A stretch of DNA of 9,165 nt from Deltaproteobacteria bacterium (GCA_027297485.1 JAPUHZ010000114.1:1-9165); one strand, 5' to 3'; counted from the first letter of the stretch, positions 1 to 7,009 are shown. Notes: generated by a model from the sequence alone, not told the origin. Numbers and translations are program-made.

Positions 1-245
1 TGGATGTCCTTTAAGGGACTGGAAGCAGGGGTGACTGGGGCTTTACCCTGTCGCTGCAACTCCAGACTTGTGAGTGGAGCAGGCTTAGGAGCCGCCTTGC
101 CAGGCTGCTCTTTGACAGATGCCTGGGAAGGTGGAGGTGAAGAGGGCATGTCCGGTTTGGTCGTAGGAGGTGGAGGACAGCCGGTTAACGCAAGAAGGGC
201 GAAGAACATTAACCCATACAGTAGCGTGCTCAATCGATCAACCAT
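1..245 (-). CDS. pal: Peptidoglycan-associated lipoprotein Pal, N-terminal part (runs off the left edge)
   Basis: Only the first 81 codons are present. Reading leftward from the ATG at 245-243, the product begins with a basic, hydrophobic signal sequence (residues 1-22) ending in a lipobox, Leu20-Thr21-Gly22-Cys23, so Cys23 should be lipidated. The +2 residue is Pro, not Asp, which favours outer-membrane sorting. A Pro/Ser/Lys-rich linker follows (about residues 24-72). The visible end reads SPLKDI, the usual lead-in to the OmpA-like peptidoglycan-binding domain of Pal. A purine-rich GAGGAG ribosome site lies about 6 nt before the ATG. The gene follows tolB after a 35 bp gap, the classic place for pal. 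In the family, Pal ties the outer membrane to peptidoglycan and is released by TolB. The OmpA domain itself is outside the window, so another OmpA-family lipoprotein cannot be excluded. Confidence 0.82.
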   Translation of the reverse strand, partial: MVDRLSTLLYGLMFFALLALTGCPPPPTTKPDMPSSPPPSQASVKEQPGKAAPKPAPLTSLELQRQGKAPVTPASSPLKDI

Positions 246-280
246 CTTTCTCTCCTCATCTTAGTGCGCGAAAAAGGCAT

Positions 281-1603
281 CTAATCCAAGCGCGGAGACC
301 ATGATGGATTTGTATCATCTCCCCCTGAACCTGTCAATCTTTTCTGATTTTCCCCGTTGGCCTGCATGAGGTAGAGATAATAACGGCCTCTCCTGTTGGA
401 GCTGAAAACGATATATCTCCCGTCAGGGGACCAAGAGGGATCCTCGTTATCCCGGGAGCCAAAGGTGAGGGGCTGCGGCTCCCCACCCTGAACATCAATG
501 CTGAAGATGTTAAAGCGCCCATCCGCCCTCCCCGTATAGGCAATCTTATTCCCTAGGGGAGACCAGTCAGGAGAGGTATTGTAGCCGCCACTGTAAGTTA
601 GACGGCGCGTCTTGTCGGTAGTAGTTTCCACGATATAGAGCTGCGGAGTCCCGCTCCGATCGGAGACAAACACTAAATGGGTTCCATCAGGCGACCAGGC
701 AGGGGAGACATCAATGGCCGGACCATAGGTTAGCCGACGAACCTTCTTTCCCGTGCGATCCAGCAAATAGATATCCGTGTTGCCCCTTCTTTCAAGGGAG
801 ATGGCAACGAACTTGCCATCAGGGGACCACCTACCACCAAGATTCAGACCTCTGCGAGAAGAAAACTTCCTATCTTTGCCGGGGAAGAAATCAAAGAGAT
901 AGAGACTCGGGTTTCCTTCTTTGTATGAGGTATATAGGATAGACCGGCCGTCGGGGGTCCAAGAGGGAGATAGGTTGATGGTCCGGTTGTTGGTAACCTG
1001 AATCTTTCCGCTTCCATCTAGATGGGCAACATAGATTTCCTTGAAGCGGCCCCTGCTGGTGGAAACATAAGCGATTCTCGTATTGAACACGCCCTGAATA
1101 CCGGTAAATTTAAAGATGATTTCGTCAGCAAACTTATGAGCGATGCGGCGGAAATCCTTCACCTGGCCGGTATACCTCTTCCCCACGATCTGTTCCCCCC
1201 GATAGACATCGAAGAGGCGCAGCTCTACGGTCACCTCCCCTCCCTGAAGGCTGAAACCTCCTTTGACCAGCCCCTCTGAACCTAAGATGGACCAATCCCG
1301 GAAATCGAAACTCCCCACGGTGATGCCGCTTCTCTGAGGGTCTTCGATATAAGTGGACCGGTCCAACACACGGAAATAGCCTGAGAGATCCAAGTCACGA
1401 ACAATAGTGTCGGCTATCCCTTCCGACAGCCCCCCCCCATCCTGAGCCGGCCCTATGTTTTTGAGCGGGGACACCGCTATGGGGTATCGCTCTGCCCCAG
1501 GGCCGACGATCAACCCCTTCACTTGAGCATTAAGAGACCCTGGGGATACCCATATTGTAAGAAGAAATAATAGAAACGCTCTAACCATCACTGTTTTAAC
1601 CAC
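281..1603 (-). CDS. tolB: Tol-Pal system periplasmic propeller protein TolB
   Basis: The 440-residue product matches the usual TolB length (about 430). Residues 1-26 form a Sec signal peptide ending SLNA. An N-terminal TolB_N domain follows (about 27-165), in which the stretch from FRVLDRSTYIEDP onward is typical. A C-terminal beta-propeller contains six PD40-type repeats with the signature SPxWSPDG, for example LSPSWTPDG, GGRWSPDG, SPAWSPDG, SPDWSPLG, DPSWSPDG and NPSWSPR. TolB works in the periplasm, binding Pal and the C-terminal part of TolA during outer-membrane constriction. I chose the GTG at 1603-1601 because AAGGA sits 5 nt before it. This start overlaps the upstream tolA-like gene by 8 bp, suggesting translational coupling. 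An ATG at 1588 would remove five residues and has no ribosome site. Nothing is broken in the frame. Confidence 0.95.
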   Translation of the reverse strand: MVKTVMVRAFLLFLLTIWVSPGSLNAQVKGLIVGPGAERYPIAVSPLKNIGPAQDGGGLSEGIADTIVRDLDLSGYFRVLDRSTYIEDPQRSGITVGSFDFRDWSILGSEGLVKGGFSLQGGEVTVELRLFDVYRGEQIVGKRYTGQVKDFRRIAHKFADEIIFKFTGIQGVFNTRIAYVSTSRGRFKEIYVAHLDGSGKIQVTNNRTINLSPSWTPDGRSILYTSYKEGNPSLYLFDFFPGKDRKFSSRRGLNLGGRWSPDGKFVAISLERRGNTDIYLLDRTGKKVRRLTYGPAIDVSPAWSPDGTHLVFVSDRSGTPQLYIVETTTDKTRRLTYSGGYNTSPDWSPLGNKIAYTGRADGRFNIFSIDVQGGEPQPLTFGSRDNEDPSWSPDGRYIVFSSNRRGRYYLYLMQANGENQKRLTGSGGDDTNPSWSPRLD

Positions 1604-2492
1604 TTAGATCCTTCGGACGAAAAGTTAATTCCACTTCCATGAAATCATTGCGGTAGTTTTCCGGAGGAGGTGGCAAAGGGCTTACCTTTCTAACCGCCCG
1701 GAAGACCGAATCGTCATAAGAGGAATCCCCGGAGGCCCGGAGAACTCTGAGCCCAATGATATCCCCATTCTCCCGGATACCAAAACGCACGGTCACCTCC
1801 AGGTCGCTCCTCTTTCCTACCCATGTCCAACTTTCCCGAATCAAGTAAAGCATGCGATTGCGGTAGATTAGGAACTCTACTCCCTTGAGGATTCCCCCTC
1901 CTTTACCCCCCTTACCGAGGGCGGCAGCCCCCTTGTCCTCGTCGGACCTGGAGCTTATCCCATCCCCTTTTTTCTCTTTCTGCTCGGTCTTAGTCCGTTT
2001 TTTGACCCGTTCCAGGGCTGCCTGGATCAGCTTCTCGCGTAGGATATCGGGAAGCTCTTGTTGTGCTGGCGGCTTTTTTTTCACCTCTTTTTTTTTGGCT
2101 TTCTTGAGGGCACCCTTCTTCCGCTGCTCACTCGGCTTCTTGGCGATCTTTTTTTTCTTCTTTTTCTTTTCCTTTTTGGCTGCTAGGGTTTGAAGGGGAG
2201 GCTTGACTTTACGCTTCTTGATTTTTTTCTTAGGTGAAGAGGTAGGTTTCACCCCAGAGCGAAGTGTCGTGCCACCAAGCTTTTCCCCGCCCACCAAGTC
2301 GACCGTATAGACCGGATAAGACTGGGCCCTACTGGAAGGGACATGAGGGAAAAAAAATAGGCCCCAGATGAGCGCGGCGTGAAGAAGACTGGAGAAAAAA
2401 ACCCAACTCCAAAGTCTCCCTCCACGCTCTTCAGAAGAAGAGGGGGGTGGGTTTTGCAGCACTCTGTTTGAGGGCGGACGGCCTTCTGCCAT
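1596..2492 (-). CDS. tolA: TolA/TonB-type energy transducer of the Tol system
   Basis: This 298-residue protein has the TolA layout: a short cytoplasmic start, one membrane segment (about 28-48), a long lysine-rich extended region (about 85-190), and a C-terminal TonB/TolA-like fold (about 205-298, with ESWTWVGKR, VRFGIRENGDI and SYDDSVFRAV). The membrane helix holds Ser34 and His38 in the SxxxH arrangement that TolA and TonB use to engage the TolQ/TolR or ExbB/ExbD motor. The C-terminal domain resembles TonB_C more than enterobacterial TolA, and annotation pipelines often call such proteins TonB. The position between tolR and tolB supports the TolA role. The ATG directly follows the tolR stop with no gap, and AGGAAGAG at the end of tolR serves as ribosome site. 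The lysine stretch is encoded by several runs of 8-9 identical bases. Confidence 0.88.
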   Translation of the reverse strand: MAEGRPPSNRVLQNPPPSSSEERGGRLWSWVFFSSLLHAALIWGLFFFPHVPSSRAQSYPVYTVDLVGGEKLGGTTLRSGVKPTSSPKKKIKKRKVKPPLQTLAAKKEKKKKKKKIAKKPSEQRKKGALKKAKKKEVKKKPPAQQELPDILREKLIQAALERVKKRTKTEQKEKKGDGISSRSDEDKGAAALGKGGKGGGILKGVEFLIYRNRMLYLIRESWTWVGKRSDLEVTVRFGIRENGDIIGLRVLRASGDSSYDDSVFRAVRKVSPLPPPPENYRNDFMEVELTFRPKDLSG

Positions 2493-2918
2493 TTAACTCT
2501 TCCTGGAAAGGGGACGGGTCACCATGCCCAGCTTTTCGATCCCCGCTTGTTTGATCACCGCAATTGCCTTAATCACTACACCGTAGCGGACATCCCGATC
2601 CGCCCGGAGATAGACCCCCTTATTTTTCCGGAGCTTTCGAATAGCGCGAAGCTTCTGCCCCAATTTAGCCAGCGTCACGGGGTTGTCATTGAGATAGATC
2701 TTCCCGTTACGGGCAATCGCCACCACCAATTGCTCCTCCTTCCCTGGGATCGGCCCGGCCTCCGCCTGCGGCAGATTCACCTGCACCCCTTGCTGAATAA
2801 TAGGGGCAGTCACCATGAAAATCACCAGGAGCACCAGCATCACATCCACGAAAGGTGTCACATTGATCTGCGAAATCGCCGTCCTATCTCCGTGGGAGGA
2901 AGAAAAGTCGGGTGCCAT
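2493..2918 (-). CDS. tolR: Tol system motor protein TolR (ExbD/TolR family)
   Basis: The 141-residue protein is the usual size for the ExbD/TolR family. It has a short cytoplasmic N-terminus, one transmembrane helix (about 19-39, beginning INVTPFVDVMLVLLV) and a periplasmic domain to the C-terminus. Asp25 in that helix corresponds to the conserved proton-carrying aspartate of TolR and ExbD. The periplasmic part contains the family pattern VYLRADRDVRYGVVIKAIAVIKQAGI. With TolQ it forms the proton-motive-force-driven motor that energises TolA. The ATG at 2918-2916 is preceded by GAGAGG and a run of seven T. It lies 103 bp after tolQ, a wider gap than elsewhere in the operon. ExbD is the alternative name, but the tolB and pal neighbours favour TolR. 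Confidence 0.93.
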   Translation of the reverse strand: MAPDFSSSHGDRTAISQINVTPFVDVMLVLLVIFMVTAPIIQQGVQVNLPQAEAGPIPGKEEQLVVAIARNGKIYLNDNPVTLAKLGQKLRAIRKLRKNKGVYLRADRDVRYGVVIKAIAVIKQAGIEKLGMVTRPLSRKS

Positions 2919-3021
2919 AAAAAAACCTCTCTTTTAGGCAGAAGCCGTGAGGCATCAAGCAATAGTTAACGATACTTTTGCCTTTCGACTGTTGCCTTCC
3001 GCATTATAGTTCAACCTCAGT
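2919..3021 (-). promoter_or_regulatory. tolQ-tolR spacer with a possible internal promoter
   Basis: This 103 bp stretch is non-coding in every sensible frame and is the only sizeable gap inside the tol operon. A perfect TATAAT on the minus strand lies at 3008-3003. The best -35 at 18 bp spacing is TTTTCA (3032-3027), inside the end of tolQ and only a 4/6 match. It could give extra tolR-pal transcription, or the gap may simply be a leader carrying the tolR ribosome site. No strong terminator hairpin was seen. Confidence 0.25.
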
Positions 3022-3777
3022 TTATTTGAAAAAATGGCGCTCGGCAATATTTAAAAATTCGTGCGAAAAATTGTCCATATCCGCGGTTAGGACCCTGATC
3101 CTCTGGACCAGGTGGTTGTAAGCCATGACCGCAGGGATTGCTGCGGCCAAACCCGCCGCTGTAGCAACTAAGGCCTCGGCAATACCGGGGGCGACCGCTT
3201 GGATACTGGAGGAGTGGGTGACGCTGAGACCCTGGAAGGCATTCATAATCCCCCAAACCGTACCGAACAAACCGATGAACGGAGTGGTGCTTCCTGTTGT
3301 GGCCAGGAAGGTTATCGCCTTTTCTAATTTGGTAATCTCCAAGCTTGTCGCCCGTTTCATAGCCCGGGCTACGTTGTCGGCCCCGCTCAGCTCCGTGGTT
3401 AACCCTTCACTTTGCGGAGATTCCTTTTTACTGCGGGAGACCCGCAGCAGTTCTTCATAGCCTGCACGGAAGACCTGGGCCACCGGGCTCGACTTGAGCT
3501 CCCGACTGGCATCATGGATTGAAGAGAGGTTACGGCTATCCCAAAAAATCTCAATGAACTTCTCGGACTCACCCCTGGCCGTGCGCACCTCACGATATTT
3601 ATAGAAAATAATACCCCAACTGAGCACCGAGAACATAATGAGAAGGTAGAGGACTCCTTGGACGACCGGCCCTGCTCCCTTGACAAGATCCAGAATCCCC
3701 TGCTGCTGGGTGGGCGTCAACCCTGTTTGGGCCAACAACTGAAGAAACCAAAAAGAAGGTATTGCAGATTCCAACAA
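3022..3777 (-). CDS. tolQ: Tol system motor protein TolQ (MotA/TolQ/ExbB family), start uncertain
   Basis: This inner-membrane protein is the stator partner of TolR. It shows the three-helix plan of the family: a first membrane helix in VLYLLIMFSVLSWGIIFY, a large cytoplasmic region, and two C-terminal helices, one in ATTGSTTPFIGLFGTVWGIM and one in ALVATAAGLAAAIPAVMAYN. These last two are the most conserved part of TolQ and ExbB and line the proton channel. The start is a problem. The frame stays open back into pgk, and no in-frame ATG occurs between the divergent pgk start and the first membrane helix. I give the tandem TTG at 3777/3774 (251 residues). TTG codons at 3738, 3735 or 3720 are alternatives, and 3720 would give 232 residues, close to the E. 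coli length of 230. An out-of-frame ATG at 3782 opens a 21-codon reading frame ending at 3717. The fold is sure, the N-terminus is not. Confidence 0.9.
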   Translation of the reverse strand: MLESAIPSFWFLQLLAQTGLTPTQQQGILDLVKGAGPVVQGVLYLLIMFSVLSWGIIFYKYREVRTARGESEKFIEIFWDSRNLSSIHDASRELKSSPVAQVFRAGYEELLRVSRSKKESPQSEGLTTELSGADNVARAMKRATSLEITKLEKAITFLATTGSTTPFIGLFGTVWGIMNAFQGLSVTHSSSIQAVAPGIAEALVATAAGLAAAIPAVMAYNHLVQRIRVLTADMDNFSHEFLNIAERHFFK

Positions 3778-3782
3778 ATCAT

Positions 3783-3811
3783 TTGAAAAAGTATTATAAC
3801 CCCTGTATTTA
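3783..3811 (+). promoter_or_regulatory. Candidate pgk promoter, giving a very short leader
   Basis: TTGAAA (3783-3788) and TATTTA (3806-3811) are separated by 17 bp on the plus strand, matching consensus at 5/6 and 3/6 positions. A start about 7 nt later would fall near 3818, some six bases before the pgk ATG. This fits the absence of a Shine-Dalgarno sequence before pgk. The site overlaps the candidate tolQ -10 box on the other strand. The call is tentative. Confidence 0.3.
3793..3798 (-). promoter_or_regulatory. Candidate -10 box for the tol operon
   Basis: A perfect TATAAT on the minus strand sits in the short tolQ/pgk divergent region. TTGACT lies upstream (3816-3811), but only 12 bp away, too short for a standard sigma-70 spacer, and no good -35 is found at 16-18 bp. 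Transcription would start near 3786, leaving fewer than ten bases before the TTG at 3777. Confidence 0.4.
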
Positions 3812-3823
3812 GTCAAATGGACT

Positions 3824-4999
3824 ATGATCCGTAGAATCGAAGAGCTTGAGTTAAACGGCAAAAGGGTTTTTGCTCGGGTCGATTTCAATGTCCCCATCCA
3901 CCAGGGCAGGATTACGGAAACCCATCGCATCGAGGGCACGCTTCCTACCCTGCGCTTTATTCTGGCAAAAGCTAAAAAGATTCTGATCGCCTCGCACCTG
4001 GGACGCCCAGGGGGCAAGAAGGTTTGGGGCTCTAGTCTTGCGCCGGTGCGTGATCACCTTGAACGATCTCTCCTCCAGCCCGTGACTCTGGCGCCGGACT
4101 GTATTGGACCCGAGGTGGAGGCTTTGGCTCAGGACTCGCGTCATAAGATTATTTTGCTGGAGAACCTCCGTTTCCATAAGGAGGAGGAGGAAAACAACCC
4201 TGCCTTCTCTCAGGCCCTGGCCTCCCTGGCAGATGTTTATATTAACGATGCCTTTGGCGTCGCGCACCGGGCACACGCTTCAACCGCAGGCATGGTAAAG
4301 CTCTTTCAGGAAAAGGGTGCTGGACTGCTTCTCCAGAAGGAGCTCGATTACCTCGGAAGGATGCTCTCCACTCCCGAGAGACCCTTTGTTGCTCTGTTAG
4401 GTGGCGCCAAGGTTTCGGACAAGGTCGGGGTGGCGAGAAATTTGATGTCCAAAGTAAGTGTCCTGCTTATCGGTGGGGGGATGGCCTACACCTTTCTTAG
4501 GGCCAAAGGGATCGCTGTCGGTAAATCTCTGGTTGAGGAGGATCGTATTCCGTTGGCACAAGATCTCATCACTCAGGCGAATGATCTCGGAATACCTCTA
4601 TTTCTGCCCATCGACCACATAGCAGCACGAGAGGTCAACAAGGAACCGATCACTACTGAGGTCAGCATTCCGCCCGATCATGCGGGGTTGGATATTGGTC
4701 CCAAGACTATAGCCCAATTCAATCAACAGATCCGTAAGGCCAGATTAGTGCTTTGGAACGGCCCTGTAGGTCTGTTTGAGGTGGAAAAATTCAGTCGTGG
4801 CACCAGATCCGTAGCCCAAGCCCTGGCCGAATGTAAAGCCATCAGCATCGTTGCCGGAGGTGAGACTGTGGCCGCAGTGAGACAAGCCGGATTTGAAGAC
4901 AAAATCACCCATCTTTCCACTGGTGGAGGGGCGACGCTTAAGTTTTTGGAGGGGGAAAAACTCCCTGGCATTCAGGCCCTCGAAGAGGAGGGGGAATGA
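3824..4999 (+). CDS. pgk: Phosphoglycerate kinase
   Basis: Phosphoglycerate kinase moves the acyl phosphate of 1,3-bisphosphoglycerate to ADP, giving 3-phosphoglycerate and ATP in cytoplasmic glycolysis, and runs in reverse in gluconeogenesis or carbon fixation. The 391 residues match the family size. Visible landmarks are RVDFNVP (18-24) and SHLGRPGG (57-64) of the substrate-binding N domain, GGAKVSDK (193-200), and LWNGPVGLFE (310-319) plus GGGATLKFLEG (367-377) of the nucleotide-binding C domain. All look intact. The ATG at 3824 gives the expected start (IEELELNGKRV follows), but no Shine-Dalgarno sequence precedes it, only AGTCAAATGGACT. The stop overlaps the tpiA start as ATGA, so the two genes are probably translationally coupled. 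It diverges from tolQ. Confidence 0.97.
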   Translation: MIRRIEELELNGKRVFARVDFNVPIHQGRITETHRIEGTLPTLRFILAKAKKILIASHLGRPGGKKVWGSSLAPVRDHLERSLLQPVTLAPDCIGPEVEALAQDSRHKIILLENLRFHKEEEENNPAFSQALASLADVYINDAFGVAHRAHASTAGMVKLFQEKGAGLLLQKELDYLGRMLSTPERPFVALLGGAKVSDKVGVARNLMSKVSVLLIGGGMAYTFLRAKGIAVGKSLVEEDRIPLAQDLITQANDLGIPLFLPIDHIAAREVNKEPITTEVSIPPDHAGLDIGPKTIAQFNQQIRKARLVLWNGPVGLFEVEKFSRGTRSVAQALAECKAISIVAGGETVAAVRQAGFEDKITHLSTGGGATLKFLEGEKLPGIQALEEEGE

Positions 5000-5757
5000 A
5001 GCCTGCTCTAGTCGTGGGTAACTGGAAAATGCACGGCACACAGACCGAGGCCTTGGCTCTCGCCCGGGAGATCCGTAAGGGGCTGAGAGATATCAGGCGC
5101 GTGGAGGTAGTTCTCGCCCCTCCCTTCACAGCCCTCACCGTGGTCGATGAGGCCATAAGAGCAACCGAGCTTCGATTGGCTGGTCAGAACGTCCATTGGC
5201 AGGAAAAGGGCGCCTTTACCGGAGAGATCAGCCCAAAGATGCTGCTTGAATTGGGTTGTAGATTTGTTATTATTGGCCACTCCGAGAGAAGACATCTCTT
5301 CAACGAAAGCGATCAAGCCATTGCCAAAAAAGTAGTAGCGTCTCTGGATGCAGGCCTGAGGGCCATCCTCTGTGTCGGGGAAACCTTGCAGGAAAAAAGA
5401 AAGGGGACGACGAGACGGGTGATTGCCAGGCAGCTTCGAGTCGCATTGAAGGGGGCGGGAAAAAGTGCTATAGGAAAAGTTGAGATTGCTTATGAGCCGG
5501 TATGGGCCATTGGAACCGGTCGTAACGCTACACCCGATCAGGTCAGCTACGTGCACCGTTGGATTCGGGAGATACTCAAGGATCTGTTCGGGGAATGGCA
5601 GGCCAAGAGAAGCCGTATCCTTTACGGGGGCAGCGTGCGTCCGGACAATGCGGAGGAACTGGCAAGGGCCCCGGAGGTGAATGGGCTATTGGTAGGAGGA
5701 GCGAGTCTCAGGCCACAGGATTTTCTCAGTATCATTCGCTGTTTTATCCCGGCCTGA
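4996..5757 (+). CDS. tpiA: Triose-phosphate isomerase
   Basis: The enzyme interconverts dihydroxyacetone phosphate and glyceraldehyde 3-phosphate, next to the step catalysed by the upstream gene product. The 253-residue TIM barrel has every catalytic landmark: Asn9 and Lys11 in VGNWKMH, His95 in IGHSERR, Glu167 in YEPVWAIGTG (followed by the mobile loop 6), and the phosphate-binding YGGSVRPDNA (from Tyr210) and GLLVGGASL. The ATG at 4996 overlaps the pgk stop by four bases. It has a strong ribosome site, GAGGAGGGGG, inside the end of pgk. The stop lies 10 bp before secG, consistent with one pgk-tpiA-secG transcript. Confidence 0.97.
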   Translation: MKPALVVGNWKMHGTQTEALALAREIRKGLRDIRRVEVVLAPPFTALTVVDEAIRATELRLAGQNVHWQEKGAFTGEISPKMLLELGCRFVIIGHSERRHLFNESDQAIAKKVVASLDAGLRAILCVGETLQEKRKGTTRRVIARQLRVALKGAGKSAIGKVEIAYEPVWAIGTGRNATPDQVSYVHRWIREILKDLFGEWQAKRSRILYGGSVRPDNAEELARAPEVNGLLVGGASLRPQDFLSIIRCFIPA

Positions 5758-5767
5758 CGATAGGCGT

Positions 5768-6130
5768 ATGATCACTCTAGTCACTATAATCCATATCATT
5801 GTCAGCATCGGACTCATCTTAGTCGTGTTGCTACAGACCGGCAAGGGAGCGGATATGGGGGCTGTATTTGGCGGCTCCAGCTCTACTATCTTTGGTAGCA
5901 GTGGGGCGGGAAATTTTCTCACGCGGTTGACCACCGGTATGGCCATTGTTTTCATGGTCACCTCGCTGACTCTGGGGTATTTCTCGGGGGAAAAACCGTC
6001 TGTTAGCGTCTTTGACAAGCGTAGTTCTGAGGTAGAACAACGGGCCGGCTCTCCTGGAAGGTCTCAATCGACCCCATCGGTAACCCCTCAATCCCCGGTC
6101 CCACAGCCGCAAAACCCTGCGACCCCTTGA
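5768..6130 (+). CDS. secG: Protein translocase subunit SecG
   Basis: SecG is the small accessory subunit of the SecYEG export channel in the inner membrane. The 120-residue product has two membrane helices (about 2-21 and 50-69). Between them is the family signature LLQTGKGADMGAVFGGSSSTIFGSSGAGNF (shown here as two abutting parts: LLQTGKGADMGAVFGG, then SSSTIFGSSGAGNF), the conserved cytoplasmic loop of SecG. The tail after about residue 75 is polar and rich in Pro, Ser and Gln, a common low-complexity extension. The ATG lies 10 bp after the tpiA stop with only a weak TAGG ribosome site. The pgk-tpiA-secG order is widespread in bacteria and supports co-transcription. A tRNA-Leu follows after 23 bp. 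Confidence 0.93.
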   Translation: MITLVTIIHIIVSIGLILVVLLQTGKGADMGAVFGGSSSTIFGSSGAGNFLTRLTTGMAIVFMVTSLTLGYFSGEKPSVSVFDKRSSEVEQRAGSPGRSQSTPSVTPQSPVPQPQNPATP

Positions 6131-6153
6131 GCGGAACGTCTTACTTTTATTTT

Positions 6154-6240
6154 GCGAGGATGGCGGAATCGGCAGACGCGCTAGCTTGAGGGGCTAGTGC
6201 TCGAAAGGGCGTGGGGGTTCAAATCCCCCTCCTCGCACCA
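6154..6240 (+). tRNA. tRNA-Leu, anticodon GAG
   Basis: An 87-nt class II tRNA. The acceptor arms GCGAGGA (6154-6160) and TCCTCGC (6230-6236) pair fully, with discriminator A and an encoded CCA (6238-6240). The anticodon stem CTAGC/GCTAG (6181-6185 with 6193-6197) encloses the loop TTGAGGG, giving anticodon GAG at 6188-6190, which reads CUC/CUU leucine codons. A long variable arm and a T arm built on GGGGGTTCAAATCCCCC (6212-6228) are present. It lies 23 bp after secG and may share its transcript, since no separate promoter is obvious. Its 3' end directly faces an integrase remnant, so it is the likely insertion target of an island. Confidence 0.97.
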
Positions 6241-6266
6241 ACCTTTTCAAATACTTACAGCGTTCT

Positions 6267-6482
6267 CTAAAGACTGGCAGCAGAGTTGTTTTCTTCATGT
6301 TGCCACCCTGTAGCCATTTTCTTGAAGGTATCCCGGATCTGGTCGTCTGACAGGTTCGTGTACCGGCCGGCCATGCCGCCCAATTTGTGGCCTATGGCTA
6401 TCTCGGCAATCTCGTAAGGCAAACCCGCCGCAGCCCATCGCGTCCGAGCACAGTGCCGAAGGTCGAGACGCCGTGGCGGGAA
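6267..6482 (-). pseudogene. Tyrosine recombinase (phage/island integrase), C-terminal remnant
   Basis: Reading leftward, the frame encodes the end of the catalytic domain. LDLRHCARTRW corresponds to box II of the family (usually HDLRHxxxT), IAIGHKLGG contains the conserved Gly-His, and GRYTNLSDDQIRDTF contains the catalytic tyrosine. The stop is at 6269-6267, only 27 bp beyond the tRNA-Leu CCA end, the usual arrangement for tRNA-targeted integrases. Everything upstream of about 6482 is missing, including the N-terminal DNA-binding domain and the first catalytic arginine. The frame runs on to a stop at 6545-6543 without family resemblance. The first His of the HxxR motif appears replaced by Leu (CTC where CAC would be expected). 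The gene is therefore truncated and almost certainly inactive. Confidence 0.82.
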
Positions 6483-6544
6483 CTGTACGAGATTGCGAGA
6501 GAGTCGGCGTAGGTGGGATTCAAAACGACAAGGAGGAAAAGATC

Positions 6545-7009
6545 ATGGAAGTTGAACGGAAAAAAATGGAGGTGCGCTGGGAGAGGGATGCTGAGAGGAT
6601 CGCCAAGGAAATGTACGATGCGACCCTAAAAGGCGGGCTCGCCCGATGGTGCGAAGAATTCATTGAGAAGGCAGTCAGCGAGTTATGCGAGACCGATTCC
6701 GGCCTGAGCCTCTCCGATGCCTACGAGCAGGTCATGCAGACCGATCTCGGTAGCGGACTCTACAAGACTTACTGCGACATGCAGAGGGACGACCGGCAGG
6801 CCACGAAGGCAACCTTGAGCAAGGGCGAGCAGGCCGATTCCTCTGTCGGTCCCGTCACCCGTGAGGTTTTCGATAAGGCGGAACGGCTTGTAGAAAAGTC
6901 CGCTCGTAAGTTGGACCGCATGGAAGCCGTCGTGAAAGTTCTCAACACCGACCCTGAGCTTTACGCACGGTACGTGAAAGAGGTCGAACTCTCGACCGCT
7001 GTCGGATAA
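6545..7009 (+). CDS. Uncharacterised helical protein of the island
   Basis: I do not recognise this 154-residue protein. It is highly charged and looks almost entirely helical, with no signal peptide and no membrane segment. The C-terminal half (about 100-154) has long amphipathic stretches such as FDKAERLVEKSARKLDRMEAV, split here as FDKAERLVEKSA and RKLDRMEAV, that could form a coiled coil. The ATG at 6545 is chosen because a near-perfect AAGGAGG lies 9 nt upstream. An in-frame ATG at 6473 would extend it by 24 residues but lacks a ribosome site and would overlap the integrase remnant. The gene points away from the tRNA, and no promoter is obvious in the 60 bp before it. A role in phage or island biology is only a guess from location. 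Confidence 0.7.
   Translation: MEVERKKMEVRWERDAERIAKEMYDATLKGGLARWCEEFIEKAVSELCETDSGLSLSDAYEQVMQTDLGSGLYKTYCDMQRDDRQATKATLSKGEQADSSVGPVTREVFDKAERLVEKSARKLDRMEAVVKVLNTDPELYARYVKEVELSTAVG

Noticed and set aside
4..264. Plus-strand open frame of 86 codons
   Set aside because: It is antisense to the lipoprotein start of pal, which has a clean signal peptide, lipobox and ribosome site.
1022..1279. Plus-strand open frame of 85 codons
   Set aside because: It is the antisense shadow of the TolB N-terminal domain and lacks a ribosome site.
3778..4017. Longer tolQ frame reaching into pgk
   Set aside because: The extra residues are antisense pgk with no TolQ likeness; TolQ starts shortly before its first membrane helix.
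6128..6153. Separate tRNA-Leu promoter (TTGAGC near 6128)
   Set aside because: The spacer to TATTTT is only 15 bp and the -10 would abut the tRNA start, leaving no room for a transcription start; co-transcription with secG is simpler.
6473..6544. Upstream ATG extending the 6545-7009 gene by 24 residues
   Set aside because: It has no ribosome site and overlaps the integrase remnant, while the ATG at 6545 has AAGGAGG at ideal spacing.
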